Origin: Chloroflexota bacterium
GTDB lineage: Bacteria; Chloroflexota; Limnocylindria; Limnocylindrales; CSP1-4
NCBI GenBank assembly: GCA_005880805.1
Contig: VBFZ01000017.1
Coordinates: forward strand, 1 to 21,373
Direction of reading: 5' to 3'
DNA length: 21,373 nt
This document shows, piece by piece, positions 1 to 7,485 of this stretch. A program made the translations under genes and the position numbers. Within the stretch, counting starts at the first letter, position 1. Each line of letters starts with the position of its first letter. Under the pieces are notes generated by a model. The model was not told the origin of the DNA. It made no database searches and worked only from the letters and a program-made list of their open reading frames with translations.

Positions 1-1
1 G

Positions 2-788
2 CGGCTGAGCGCCGAGGCCAGTGCCCAGCAGGTGACCGCCGTCGAGCGCGGCTACAACCTGTACGAAGCCAACTGCGCCCGCTGCCACGGCGCCAACGGC
101 GAGGGCGGCATCGGTCCCCCGCTGAGCGACCAGTCGAAGCTGTTCCAGCACCTGAACCCGGCGTACATCATGGCCGTGCTCCGGGAAGGCGGACGGCTCG
201 TGTGCGGCAACGCGAAGAGCCTGATGCCGGTTTGGTCGAACGAAGGGACCCCGCCGGGCCCCCTGAACTACATCCAGATCGTGGACATCGTCGCCTTCAT
301 CCGCGGGTCGAAGGCGCAGACCTTCACGGTCCGCGACCCGACGACGAACGAGCCGGTGCTCGACACCGAACTACAAGCCGGCGCCCGATGCCACCCCCTT
401 CCCTGATTGCTGGCAGGACGCCTTCAAGAGCGCGACTCCGAGTGGCTCAGCCGGGGCGTCCGGATCTCCGGCCGCCTCAGGCGCAGCCGCCTCGGGAGCA
501 GCCGGCGGACCGACGCTGGAGGAAACGGCGGAGAACGTAGCTTTCACCCAGACGTCCCTCACCGCGCCGGCCGGCCAGGGCTTCGCGATCCAGTTCGCGA
601 ACAAGGACTCGGGCACGCAGCACAACATCGAGATCAAGAAGCCCGACGGTTCGGACGCCTTCAAGGGGGAGATCTTCGCAGGGCCCGGTGAGCGAACGTA
701 CAGCGTGCCCCCGCTGGCGGCGGGTACGTATCCGTTCGTGTGCACTGTCCACCCGACGTCGATGATGGGCACCCTGACCGTCAAATGA
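2..788 (+). CDS. Cytochrome c fused to C-terminal cupredoxin (5'-partial, frameshifted)
   Basis: This is a periplasmic-side electron-transfer protein, cut by the left window edge. A class I cytochrome c domain carries the heme motif CARCH at nt 74-88, with a likely Met ligand in SLMPVW. A Ser/Ala/Gly-rich linker (about nt 430-510) leads to a cupredoxin domain with candidate type-1 copper ligands in TQHN, CTVHP and the following Met. The cytochrome is read in frame 2 up to about nt 365. The continuation NYKPAPDATPFPDCW and the whole cupredoxin lie in frame 3. Left alone, the first frame ends at 406. Skipping one base (or restoring two) between nt 359 and 377 joins them, and the span 2-788 has the matching remainder. 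An indel is likelier than two genes because no start precedes the cupredoxin. The stop overlaps the next ATG (ATGA). Its partners are probably oxidase or bc-complex proteins (inferred). Confidence 0.8.
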
Positions 789-2248
789 CGGAGGCGATCG
801 GTCCCCCCCGGCGCCGCGGCCGCCCGCTCTTCGGTCTGCTCGATCCGGATGGCTGGGCGTGGGCATCCCTGAAGGCGTTCTTCTGGTTCATCGTCATCCT
901 GTTCCTGCTCGGCTACCTGCCCGACCGCGCGTACTACTTCACGGTCAACCCGACGATCGACCTCGGGATCAACGCGGTCTCGCCCGTCAACTTCTGCCCT
1001 CCTGAGAACGAGTCACTGCCCTGCCCGGCGCCGGCCGGCGGGATCCTGCCCTGGCAGAAGGCGCCGACCCAGCTCAACCTGCCGGAGCCGCGGCGTAACG
1101 GGGCCGCCGTTCAGGCTGGCTCGAACCTGCTCTACATCGGCGGGACAGACGGCAAGACCGCGAGCAACAAGGTCTTCGTCAGCCAGCTCTTCGGCGAGGG
1201 CAACTTCTCGCCATGGAAGGCCGGCCCGGATCTCCCGGAACCCCGTTCCCGGTTCGCGGCGGCGTTCTTCAACGGTTCGGTCTACGTCGCGGGCGGCGAT
1301 GACGCCTCCGGGAAGCCGGCGACGACGACGTGGGTCCTCACGCCGGATCCCTCGACCGGCCAGCTCGGGACCTGGAAGGCCGTCGCAGATACCAGCGGCG
1401 CCAACGACCCGAAGCTGGACCTCAAGCTGCCCGAGGCACGTGACGGCGCAGTTCTGGTGCCGGCCGCCGACGGGCTGCTCCTGGTCGGCGGAGGCAACGG
1501 CTCGGGCGCGGTCAACACGGTATGGAAGTCGACGGTCGACGCGAAGGGCGCCCTCCACGCCTGGGCACCGAGCGGCGGGCCGATGCCGGGCGCCCGGACG
1601 GATGGGGTCGCCGTGCTGTTGGGCGATTTCATGTACGTGTACGGCGGCACGGACGGCAAGACGCCGACCAGCGCGGTCTGGATCGCCCAGATCGGCAAGG
1701 ACCCAAGCGGGGCGAGCCAGGTGACGGCGTGGGCCACGAACCTGCCCGCCCTGCCCGCGCCGCGAACGAGCGCGGCCGGCTTTGTGGCGAACCAGGCCAT
1801 CTATCTCGTCGGCGGAACGGACGGGACGACGCCGCACAGTGAGCTGTACTGGACGGTGCCCGATTCGGGCACGGGCATGATCAAGGAGTGGAAGCACCTG
1901 CCCCAGTCCGATCTGCCGACGGGAGGCCTGGCGGGCTCGACCGCGGCGATCAGCGGCAGCTACGTCTTCCTCGTCGGCGGTCAGACCACCGAGGGCGTCG
2001 CGCAGTGGACGCTTCGCTCGAACCTCGCGCCGAAGCCGCCGTTCTTCCAGCTGGGTCTCGTGGGCGCGACCGTGCCCGGCCTCAAGATCGAGGGTGACAT
2101 CGGTCCGCAGCTCGGGCTCCTGGCGGCCGCGGGTGTGGGCACCGGCAACTTCATTCTCCTGATCCTCATCGGCTACGTCTTCGCCCACAAAGCGCAGGTT
2201 CGGGCGTTCCTCTACCGGCTCCGCGAGCGTCGGCGGCGGGAGGCCTGA
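785..2248 (+). CDS. Membrane-anchored kelch-type beta-propeller protein
   Basis: This protein of about 487 residues has a transmembrane helix near residues 28-45 (AFFWFIVILFLLGYL). A large domain follows with about six kelch-like blades, recognisable by YIGGTDGKT, YVAGGDD, LLVGGGNGSG, YVYGGTDGKT, YLVGGTDGTT and FLVGGQTTEG. A second helix lies near residues 454-468 (GNFILLILIGYVFAH), and the tail is basic (RLRERRRREA). Both termini are therefore predicted in the cytoplasm and the propeller outside. The ATG at 785 overlaps the stop of the cytochrome-cupredoxin gene as ATGA and no Shine-Dalgarno is seen, so translation is probably coupled. An in-frame GTG at 740 lies inside the upstream gene and is less likely. 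The function is unknown; the coupling suggests a structural or docking role near a respiratory complex (inference). Confidence 0.85.
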   Translation: MTEAIGPPRRRGRPLFGLLDPDGWAWASLKAFFWFIVILFLLGYLPDRAYYFTVNPTIDLGINAVSPVNFCPPENESLPCPAPAGGILPWQKAPTQLNLPEPRRNGAAVQAGSNLLYIGGTDGKTASNKVFVSQLFGEGNFSPWKAGPDLPEPRSRFAAAFFNGSVYVAGGDDASGKPATTTWVLTPDPSTGQLGTWKAVADTSGANDPKLDLKLPEARDGAVLVPAADGLLLVGGGNGSGAVNTVWKSTVDAKGALHAWAPSGGPMPGARTDGVAVLLGDFMYVYGGTDGKTPTSAVWIAQIGKDPSGASQVTAWATNLPALPAPRTSAAGFVANQAIYLVGGTDGTTPHSELYWTVPDSGTGMIKEWKHLPQSDLPTGGLAGSTAAISGSYVFLVGGQTTEGVAQWTLRSNLAPKPPFFQLGLVGATVPGLKIEGDIGPQLGLLAAAGVGTGNFILLILIGYVFAHKAQVRAFLYRLRERRRREA

Positions 2249-2269
2249 GGGCGGTCAGCTCCGCACAGC

Positions 2270-2647
2270 CTAGGAGCTCGGCAGGGCTCCTTCATCCGGG
2301 TCCGCGCGGCCGCGGCGGACCGGCAGTCCCGCCTTCTGCCAGGCGATGATCCCGCCGGTGACGTTCACCGCGTCGTAGCCGTTCCGGATCAGGTGTCCCG
2401 TGGCGGCCAGCGAGCGACTGCCCGCGGCGCACATCACCAGCAGTGGTCGGTCTCTCGGCAGCTCCGCGAACCGGTTCGCGAACTCCGACATGGGCACCAG
2501 CGCCACGCCCGGCACGCGGACCTCCTCGAACTCGTCACGCTCGCGGACGTCCACGATGAGCGGCGGCGGGCTGTCGCCGCCGGACGACCGTCGTGCCTCG
2601 GCCTCCTGCACATCGATCGACGGAAGGCTGGTCGGAGGGCCGCTCAC
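2270..2647 (-). CDS. Single-domain rhodanese-like sulfurtransferase
   Basis: This 125-residue protein spans one rhodanese domain. Visible signatures are LIVDVRERDEFEEVRVPGV near the N-terminus, the active-site loop MCAAGSRS with the catalytic Cys, and the closing GGIIAWQKAGLPV. Single-domain rhodaneses carry sulfur as a Cys persulfide or bind small anions. The physiological substrate cannot be read from the sequence. The GTG start overlaps the stop of the upstream DUF309 gene as GTGA, making this the last gene of a three-gene minus-strand operon. It converges on the kelch gene, whose stop is 21 bp away, with no clear terminator hairpin between. Confidence 0.93.
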   Translation of the reverse strand: MSGPPTSLPSIDVQEAEARRSSGGDSPPPLIVDVRERDEFEEVRVPGVALVPMSEFANRFAELPRDRPLLVMCAAGSRSLAATGHLIRNGYDAVNVTGGIIAWQKAGLPVRRGRADPDEGALPSS

Positions 2648-3165
2648 AGAACGGGCGGCCCCGACAGGCCGTGAGAGGGGTCGCGATCAAGCGCGGCCAG
2701 CTCGGCGAGGCGGGCATCGACCGCCGTCACGAGGCTTCCTACGTCGAGGTCCCGAGCTGCCGGAGGCAGGCTCCCCGGAAGCCCCCCAGCGTCGACCACG
2801 GCAGCAAGCCTCGCCCGGGCACCGACCAGGTTCTTCGCGATGCCCGCCGGGTTTCCCCGGACACCGTGGACATAGGCTGCCGCAAGCTTGATCAGGCCCT
2901 GGTACAGGTCGCGCTCGACCGGATCATCGGTGCCCATCCAGGCCGGTTCGAGCAGCTCGTGGGCCTCGAAGAAGTCGCCGTTGCGGTACGCAGCCAGGCC
3001 AGCGTCGAACGCTCGCGCGCGCTCCGCTTCGGACTTCGGCCGAAAGGCCTTGGCGCGACCGCCCTGCAGGACGGTGGCGGGCCTCGATGTGGCTGGCCGG
3101 GCGCCCGCCCCGGTTCGGGTAGCGCCCTCGCCGGGCCGGTCGTTCGCGGCGCGTGCCGTCGTCAC
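2644..3165 (-). CDS. DUF309 family protein
   Basis: This 173-residue protein has an Ala/Arg/Thr-rich N-terminal stretch of about 45 residues. A DUF309 helical domain follows, recognised by AGLAAYRNGDFFEAHELLEPAW and DLYQGLIKLAAAYVHGVRGN. DUF309 proteins are small, mostly helical bacterial proteins of unknown function. The GTG start at 3165 overlaps the DUF2203 stop (GTGA), and its own stop overlaps the rhodanese start (GTGA). A start at 3222 is also open but would lie deep inside DUF2203. The family call is secure; the role is not known. Confidence 0.88.
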   Translation of the reverse strand: MTTARAANDRPGEGATRTGAGARPATSRPATVLQGGRAKAFRPKSEAERARAFDAGLAAYRNGDFFEAHELLEPAWMGTDDPVERDLYQGLIKLAAAYVHGVRGNPAGIAKNLVGARARLAAVVDAGGLPGSLPPAARDLDVGSLVTAVDARLAELAALDRDPSHGLSGPPVL

Positions 3166-3590
3166 TCGAGCTCGCTCAGTCGGCGCCGCCCGCCGAACCC
3201 CTCGCTCAGCTCGTGCCACCATTCGATCTGGTCCTCGCCCAGCCGCCAGCAGAGGCAGATCTGTCGGCCGGCCACCAGCGCCGGGAAGTCGATGAGTCCA
3301 GTCTGGATGTCGCGCAAGGTGATCGACAGCTCTTCGAGGCGGGCGACCGAGGCCTGCATCTGGTCGATGATGCCCTGCATGCGCAGCCGAAGGCGCTTCT
3401 CGTCCGCGACGGCGACGTCCCGCCGGCCGAGCGCTTCGCCACCCCCGCCCGCGTCATCGCCGTTCTGCAGCTCCAGGAGGCGGTCGCGGAGCCGGATCAG
3501 CTCGAGGCGGTGCTCCGCGAGCACGGTCAGGATCTCCCGAGCCTCGGGCAGGGTCTCGTTCGCGGCGTCGATGTCGTAGAACCGGGTCGC
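3162..3590 (-). CDS. DUF2203 family protein with unclear start codon
   Basis: The C-terminal part (LIDFPALVAGRQICLCWRLG, then EDQIEWWHELSEGFGGRR) is typical of DUF2203, a small family of unknown function. The N-terminal part RFYDIDAANETLPEAREIL, also typical of the family, is encoded upstream of the first canonical start (GTG at 3524). In that frame no ATG, GTG or TTG lies between it and a TAG at 3603-3601. A TAGAAT -10-like box at 3602-3597 places the expected leaderless start at the in-frame GCG at 3590. I annotate from there (142 residues). The alternatives are a shortened protein from GTG 3524, non-canonical initiation, or a base error that removed the real start. This is the first gene of the operon with DUF309 and rhodanese. 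Confidence 0.75.
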   Translation of the reverse strand, partial: ATRFYDIDAANETLPEAREILTVLAEHRLELIRLRDRLLELQNGDDAGGGGEALGRRDVAVADEKRLRLRMQGIIDQMQASVARLEELSITLRDIQTGLIDFPALVAGRQICLCWRLGEDQIEWWHELSEGFGGRRRLSELE

Positions 3591-3596
3591 CCGTCG

Positions 3597-3602
3597 ATTC
3601 TA
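3597..3602 (-). promoter_or_regulatory. -10-like box TAGAAT upstream of DUF2203 operon
   Basis: TAGAAT on the minus strand sits 6 nt before the point where the conserved DUF2203 N-terminus begins. It has the same geometry as the other leaderless starts in this window. No convincing -35 element is visible. Confidence 0.5.
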
Positions 3603-3647
3603 CGCGGGCGTCGCGGCGAGCCCGGCGCGGCGAACCCGGCGAGGGAC

Positions 3648-3653
3648 TAGGAT
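3648..3653 (+). promoter_or_regulatory. -10-like box TAGGAT, leaderless aminotransferase start
   Basis: TAGGAT is followed by 7 nt and then the ATG at 3661, so transcription would begin at or next to the start codon. The divergent TAGAAT box of DUF2203 is only 45 bp away, forming a compact divergent promoter pair. Confidence 0.55.
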
Positions 3654-3660
3654 GCCCGCC

Positions 3661-4875
3661 ATGCGACTCGCTGCCCGCATGGAGCGCATCGGCACCGAGA
3701 CCGCCTTCGAGGCGGCTGCCCGCGCCCGGGCGCTCGAGGCGACCGGTCGGGACGTGATTCACCTGGAGATCGGCGAGCCCGATTTCGACACACCGGCGAA
3801 CATCCGGGAAGCCGCAAAACGCGCGCTCGACGAGGGCTGGACGCACTACCCGCCCGCGCCCGGTCTGCCGCAGCTCCGCGAGGCGATCGCAGCCGACGCC
3901 TCGGCGCGGAAGCGCTTCCCCGTCGACCCCGAGCGGGTCATCGTGACGCCGGGCGCCAAGCCGATCATGTTCTTCGCGCTGCTCGTACTCGCCGATGCCG
4001 GCGACGAGGTGATCTACCCGGACCCCGGCTTCCCGATCTACGAATCGATGACCCGCTATGTCGGCGCCACGGCTGTGCCCCTGCCCATCCGCCAGGAGAA
4101 CGGCTTCCGGCTCGATCCGGATGAGCTGGCGTCCCTCGTCACCCCGCGGACACGCCTGGTGGTCTTCAACTCGCCCGCCAACCCCACGGGCGGGGTCCTC
4201 AGCCGCGACGACCTCGAGCGAATCGCCGACGTTGCCCGGGAGCGCGACCTGATCGTCCTGGCCGACGAGATCTACAGCCGGATCGTCTACGAGGGCGAGC
4301 ACGTCTCGATCGCCTCACTGCCCGGCATGGCCGAACGGACGATCGTCCTCGACGGCTTCTCGAAGACCTATGCGATGACGGGGTGGCGGCTGGGCTACGG
4401 GATCGTGCCCGAGCCCCTCGTTGCGCCATTTACCCGCCTGATCATCAACTCCGTGAGCGGCACGAGCGCGCATTCGCAGGTCGCGGCTGTCGAGGCGTTG
4501 ACCGGGCCGCAGGACGAGGTCGACGCGATGGTCGCGGAATTCCGTGCCCGCCGGGATCTCATCGTCCGCGGGCTCAATGCGATCCCCGGCTTCCGCTGCC
4601 TGCAGCCCTCCGGCGCGTTCTACGTCTTCCCGGACGTATCCGGGACGGGCCTGTCGGGCGCGCGGCTGGCAGACCGCCTGCTCCAGCAGGCCGGCGTGTC
4701 CGTGTTGGCCGGAACGGCATTCGGACAGGTCGGACGCGACCACCTTCGAATCAGCTATGCCAACTCGCAGGCCAACATTGCGACGGCTCTCGAGCGTATC
4801 CGGGCCCTTGCCGAACGCCTGACGCCGGACGCGAGGGCCTCGGAAGCGGCAGCTCCGCCCGTATCCGCGCGCTGA
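3661..4875 (+). CDS. Class I PLP-dependent aminotransferase (aspartate aminotransferase-like)
   Basis: This 404-residue fold-type I aminotransferase transfers an amino group between an amino acid and a 2-oxo acid using pyridoxal phosphate. Signatures in order are HLEIGEPDFDTP (N-terminal arm), VTPGAKPIMF, NSPANPTGG, ADEIYSRIVYEG, SKTYAMTGWRLGY with the Schiff-base Lys, and GAFYVFPDVSG near the C-terminus. I chose the ATG at 3661 because it follows the TAGGAT box by 7 nt; an ATG at 3652 lies within that box. The stop overlaps the reductase start as TGATG, so the two are co-translated. Substrate specificity is not certain. The 2-hydroxyacid reductase partner hints at serine/glycine/glyoxylate or related oxo-acid metabolism (inference). 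Confidence 0.93.
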   Translation: MRLAARMERIGTETAFEAAARARALEATGRDVIHLEIGEPDFDTPANIREAAKRALDEGWTHYPPAPGLPQLREAIAADASARKRFPVDPERVIVTPGAKPIMFFALLVLADAGDEVIYPDPGFPIYESMTRYVGATAVPLPIRQENGFRLDPDELASLVTPRTRLVVFNSPANPTGGVLSRDDLERIADVARERDLIVLADEIYSRIVYEGEHVSIASLPGMAERTIVLDGFSKTYAMTGWRLGYGIVPEPLVAPFTRLIINSVSGTSAHSQVAAVEALTGPQDEVDAMVAEFRARRDLIVRGLNAIPGFRCLQPSGAFYVFPDVSGTGLSGARLADRLLQQAGVSVLAGTAFGQVGRDHLRISYANSQANIATALERIRALAERLTPDARASEAAAPPVSAR

Positions 4876-5867
4876 TGGGGGACCGACCGCGCGTCTTCGT
4901 CGCCCGGCGAATCCCCGACGACGGCCTCCAGCCCGTCAGCCAGGCCTGCGAGGCCGAGATCTGGCCCGATGAGCTGCCGCCTCCACGTGACGTCCTCCTG
5001 CGCTCGATCGCGGGCTGCGACGGTGTCCTGACCCTCCTGACCGACCGCGTGGACGCGGAGTTCTTCGACGCTGCCGGTCCTCAGCTCAAGGTCGTGAGCA
5101 ACTACGCCGTGGGCTTCGACAACATCGACATCCCGGAGGCCACGCGCAGGAAGGTGCCCGTCGGGAACACCCCCGGGGTCCTGACCGACACCACCGCGGA
5201 CCTCGCGTTCGCGCTGCTGATGGCAGCCGGCCGTCGCGTGGCGGAAGGCGATCGCTACGTACGGCAGGGTCGCTGGAAGACGTGGGGCCCCATGCTCCTG
5301 CTCGGACACGACGTCCATGGCTCCACCCTTGGCATCGTCGGTTTCGGGCGGATCGGTCAGGCACTGGCGCGGCGTGCGTCGGGCTTCGGGATGCAGATCC
5401 TCTACCACGACGTCAATCGCCTGCCCCCCGAGGTCGAGGAGCCGCTCAGCGCGACGTTCGTTCCCCTTGATGAGCTGCTGGCACGCTCGGATTTCGTCTC
5501 ACTGCACGTCAACCTGACCCCGGACACCGAGCACCTCATGAACGCCGAACGGCTCCGTCAGATGAAGCCGACCGGGGTGCTGGTCAACACGTCGCGAGGC
5601 CCGGTCGTCGACCACGACGCCCTGTTCGAGGCGCTCCGCGACGGCGTCATCTTCGCCGCCGGACTCGACGTCACGGAGCCCGAGCCGCTGCCGCCTTCCC
5701 ACCCGCTGCTGACGCTCGACAGCTGCCTCGTCGTCCCCCATATCGCGTCGGCATCGCGCGCGACCCGGGGCAAGATGGCCGAGATGGCGGCCGCGAACCT
5801 GCTCGCCGGGGTTCGCGGTGAGCGGCTGCCGACCCCCGTCAATCCGGAGGTCTACGAGCGCGGATAG
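4875..5867 (+). CDS. D-2-hydroxyacid dehydrogenase, glyoxylate/hydroxypyruvate reductase-like
   Basis: This 330-residue cytoplasmic NAD(P)H-dependent reductase probably reduces glyoxylate to glycolate or hydroxypyruvate to D-glycerate. It shows VGFDNIDIPEATRRKVPVGN, TPGVLTDTTADLAFALLMAAG, and the nucleotide-binding GIVGFGRIGQALARR. The catalytic triad of the D-hydroxyacid dehydrogenase family is present: Arg in NTSRGPVV, Glu in LDVTEPEPL and His in VPHIASAS. The length fits the glyoxylate reductase subgroup, with no extra ACT domain as in many SerA enzymes. The ATG at 4875 overlaps the aminotransferase stop (TGATG). Longer upstream readings in this frame lie inside the aminotransferase and are not credible. 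Confidence 0.93.
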   Translation: MGDRPRVFVARRIPDDGLQPVSQACEAEIWPDELPPPRDVLLRSIAGCDGVLTLLTDRVDAEFFDAAGPQLKVVSNYAVGFDNIDIPEATRRKVPVGNTPGVLTDTTADLAFALLMAAGRRVAEGDRYVRQGRWKTWGPMLLLGHDVHGSTLGIVGFGRIGQALARRASGFGMQILYHDVNRLPPEVEEPLSATFVPLDELLARSDFVSLHVNLTPDTEHLMNAERLRQMKPTGVLVNTSRGPVVDHDALFEALRDGVIFAAGLDVTEPEPLPPSHPLLTLDSCLVVPHIASASRATRGKMAEMAAANLLAGVRGERLPTPVNPEVYERG

Positions 5868-5884
5868 GCGCAGGCTGGAGCGGG

Positions 5885-5890
5885 TAGACT
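5885..5890 (+). promoter_or_regulatory. -10-like box TAGACT of tRNA-Lys
   Basis: TAGACT lies 8 nt before the first base of tRNA-Lys, a normal distance for transcription start at or near the mature 5' end. No clear -35 box is visible at the expected distance. Confidence 0.5.
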
Positions 5891-5898
5891 CGGCCGGA

Positions 5899-5970
5899 GG
5901 GCCGGTAGCTCAACGGCAGAGCAGGTGCCTTTTAAGCACTTGGTTGTGGGTTCGAGTCCCACCCGGCTCA
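5899..5970 (+). tRNA. tRNA-Lys (anticodon TTT)
   Basis: A full cloverleaf can be drawn. The acceptor stem GGGCCGG pairs with CCGGCTC (one G-U). The D arm is GCTC/GAGC. The anticodon stem GGTGC/GCACT closes the loop CTTTTAA with TTT at 5931-5933. The T arm is GTGGG-TTCGAGT-CCCAC, and the discriminator is A5970. CCA is not encoded (CCG follows), so it must be added after transcription. Confidence 0.97.
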
Positions 5971-5996
5971 CCGAATCGTCAGTCAGATCGGCACCA

Positions 5997-6233
5997 ATGA
6001 TGCGAACGGTCAGCGCCATCCTCGGGGTCATCCTCGTTCTCATCCTCGTCTCGTTCCTGGTCATCCCCTATGGCAGTTACGGTCCCGGCACCTGCGTTCA
6101 GGACCCTCAAACAGGCGAGATTTCCTGTCAGCCCGTGCCCCGTGCGACGTTCGACGAGTTCCGTGCTTTCGCGTTTGCCGCTGCTGGGGCCGTTCTCATC
6201 ATCTATTGGGTGCGGCGGGGACTGGAGCGCTAA
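5997..6233 (+). CDS. Small two-helix membrane protein, function unknown
   Basis: This protein of 77-78 residues starts at one of two adjacent ATGs (5997 or 6000). The first helix is AILGVILVLILVSFLVIP and the second is FAFAAAGAVLIIYWVRRG, with a short extracytoplasmic loop containing two cysteines (GTCVQDPQTGEISCQ) that could form a disulfide. I do not recognise the family. It lies 26 nt after tRNA-Lys on the same strand and may be read from the same transcript. A longer in-frame reading starts inside the tRNA and is rejected. The clear membrane topology and paired Cys support a real gene. Confidence 0.65.
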   Translation: MMRTVSAILGVILVLILVSFLVIPYGSYGPGTCVQDPQTGEISCQPVPRATFDEFRAFAFAAAGAVLIIYWVRRGLER

Positions 6234-6236
6234 GGC

Positions 6237-6252
6237 CCCGGCGAATGCCGGG
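6237..6252 (+). other. Small inverted repeat after the two-helix membrane protein
   Basis: CCCGGC-GAAT-GCCGGG forms a perfect 6-bp stem with a tetraloop just after the stop codon of the preceding gene. No T-run follows, so it may be an mRNA 3' structure rather than an intrinsic terminator. Confidence 0.35.
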
Positions 6253-6290
6253 AGCTCGTTCCCTGGGGCTCCTCGGAACGCAGCATCCTC

Positions 6291-6872
6291 ATGAACCACC
6301 AGGATCACGTCGGATTGCTCAAGGCAGCTGTTCCGCCGGGTGTGGCGACCTGGGCTGACCTTGGGTCAGGTACCGGCGCCTTCACGCTGGCCCTCGCGGA
6401 CCTCCTCGGCCCCGGCGCCCGGATCGTTTCAGTCGATCGGGATGGTGGGGCGCTTCGCGAGCAGGCACGGACCATGGGAGAGCGATTCCCCGAGGTAGCC
6501 CTCGATCAGCGGCAGGCCGACTTCACCGGCGAACTCCAGCTCCCGCCGCTGGACGGCCTGCTGATGGCCAACTCGCTCCACTTCGTGCGCGACAAGCGCG
6601 AGCTCCTGCCGCGTCTCCTGGGGGCGATTCGTCCGCGTGGACGCTTCGTGCTGGTCGAGTACGACGTCGATCAAGGCAATCCCTGGGTGCCCTATCCCGT
6701 GTCGTTCAAAGCGTGGAGGGCGATGGCCGGCGACCTCGCGCTGCTCGCCACGCGTCTTGCGGGCCGTGTACCCAGTCGTTTCCTGGACTCGATCTACTCC
6801 GCGGTCAGCGAGGTCCCGAGCACACCCCCGGCAAGACCGGGTCAGGGCGCTTTCGGGACGACGATTCGATAG
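6291..6872 (+). CDS. Class I SAM-dependent methyltransferase
   Basis: This 193-residue protein has the Rossmann-like methyltransferase core. Motif I is WADLGSGTGAFTLALADLLG, an acidic residue after the second strand appears in IVSVDRD, a motif IV-like LDGLLMANSLHFV follows, and the post-core strand is GRFVLVEYDVD. The methyl acceptor is unknown; the short length and lack of added domains suggest a small-molecule substrate. The last 10 codons (ARPGQGAFGTTIR tail) run into the 3' end of the convergent DUF5666-like gene, overlapping by about 31 bp. The tail may be non-conserved, or the true stop may have been lost. No strong ribosome-binding site is seen before the ATG. Confidence 0.87.
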   Translation: MNHQDHVGLLKAAVPPGVATWADLGSGTGAFTLALADLLGPGARIVSVDRDGGALREQARTMGERFPEVALDQRQADFTGELQLPPLDGLLMANSLHFVRDKRELLPRLLGAIRPRGRFVLVEYDVDQGNPWVPYPVSFKAWRAMAGDLALLATRLAGRVPSRFLDSIYSAVSEVPSTPPARPGQGAFGTTIR

Positions 6873-7345
6873 GCGGTCGCCTTCCCGCCCTCGATCTCGC
6901 TCACGACGAAGACCTCGTCCCCGACTTTGAGGTCGGCGAGCTTTGCCTGACCCCCGTTCTTCCGAACACGGGTCTTGTCATCGGTCGCGATCGTCACGCT
7001 GCTGTTGCCCGACTCGGAGATCTTCAGATTCGCCCCGTCGATCGCCGATACCGTCCCGTGGTCGAGCTGCACGGTCACCAGCCCCTTGCGGGGCAAGTCA
7101 AGCGTCACGACACCGTGGACGAGCGCGCGGCCAAGCCGACGGGGTCGCAGGGCCGGGGCGTTTGCGTTCGCGACCGCACCCGCCGGATTGGACGCGAGCA
7201 CCGCGGGGGTGTCGGCGCTGGCCCCACCCCCGCCTGCGTTCGGAGATGCGCCGGCGTTGACGGCTCCGAGTCCGATGGCCGCGAGAAGCACCAGAGCTCC
7301 GCCGGCCAGGACCAACCGCCATTGGGGAATCCCCGGGGGAGTCAT
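6842..7345 (-). CDS. DUF5666-like exported/anchored protein
   Basis: This 167-residue protein has one N-terminal hydrophobic helix (LVLAGGALVLLAAIGLGAV), a low-complexity Ala/Gly/Pro/Asn linker and a C-terminal beta-rich domain of about 100 residues. That domain contains VHGVVTLDLPRKGLVTVQLDHG, TDDKTRVRKNGG, LADLKVGDEVFVV and ATAYRIVV, resembling the DUF5666 small beta-barrel repeat. The function is unknown; the domain is probably outside the membrane. Unlike many genes here it has a clear Shine-Dalgarno (GGAGG, 6 nt before the ATG at 7345). It converges on the methyltransferase and overlaps its end. Confidence 0.82.
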   Translation of the reverse strand: MTPPGIPQWRLVLAGGALVLLAAIGLGAVNAGASPNAGGGGASADTPAVLASNPAGAVANANAPALRPRRLGRALVHGVVTLDLPRKGLVTVQLDHGTVSAIDGANLKISESGNSSVTIATDDKTRVRKNGGQAKLADLKVGDEVFVVSEIEGGKATAYRIVVPKAP

Positions 7346-7432
7346 CGATAACCTCCGTCGTGAGCTTGTTCGCTGCGACCTGCAGTCGCGTGGGCGGACC
7401 TTCCGACGACCCGGTCGCGCAGAAGGGCGGCG

Positions 7433-7451
7433 TTCGTAAGGGCTTCGTAAG
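7433..7451 (+). repeat. Direct repeat TTCGTAAG x2, 11-bp period
   Basis: TTCGTAAG occurs at 7433-7440 and again at 7444-7451, exactly one helical turn apart. It lies between the divergent DUF5666-like gene and the initiator tRNA. It could be a pair of half-sites for a DNA-binding protein. No known operator is recognised. Confidence 0.35.
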
Positions 7452-7485
7452 AGGAAATCCGCCCGAGCCCGAGCTTTCTCGTCGT

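Noticed and set aside
359..377. Programmed +1 frameshifting in the cytochrome-cupredoxin gene
   Set aside because: No slippery-sequence, stop-codon or stimulatory structure recognised at the junction, and other genes nearby carry similar unexplained single-base shifts.
1013..2188. Long minus-strand open frame opposite the kelch gene
   Set aside because: Arg/Gly/Pro-rich with no recognisable motif; a typical GC-rich shadow of the plus-strand gene, which has clear blades and helices.
4383..4874. Upstream extension of the reductase frame
   Set aside because: It lies wholly within the aminotransferase; the domain begins at the ATG at 4875.
5925..5996. Start of the two-helix protein inside tRNA-Lys
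   Set aside because: The frame would read through the tRNA anticodon and T arms; adjacent ATGs after the tRNA give a normal N-terminus.
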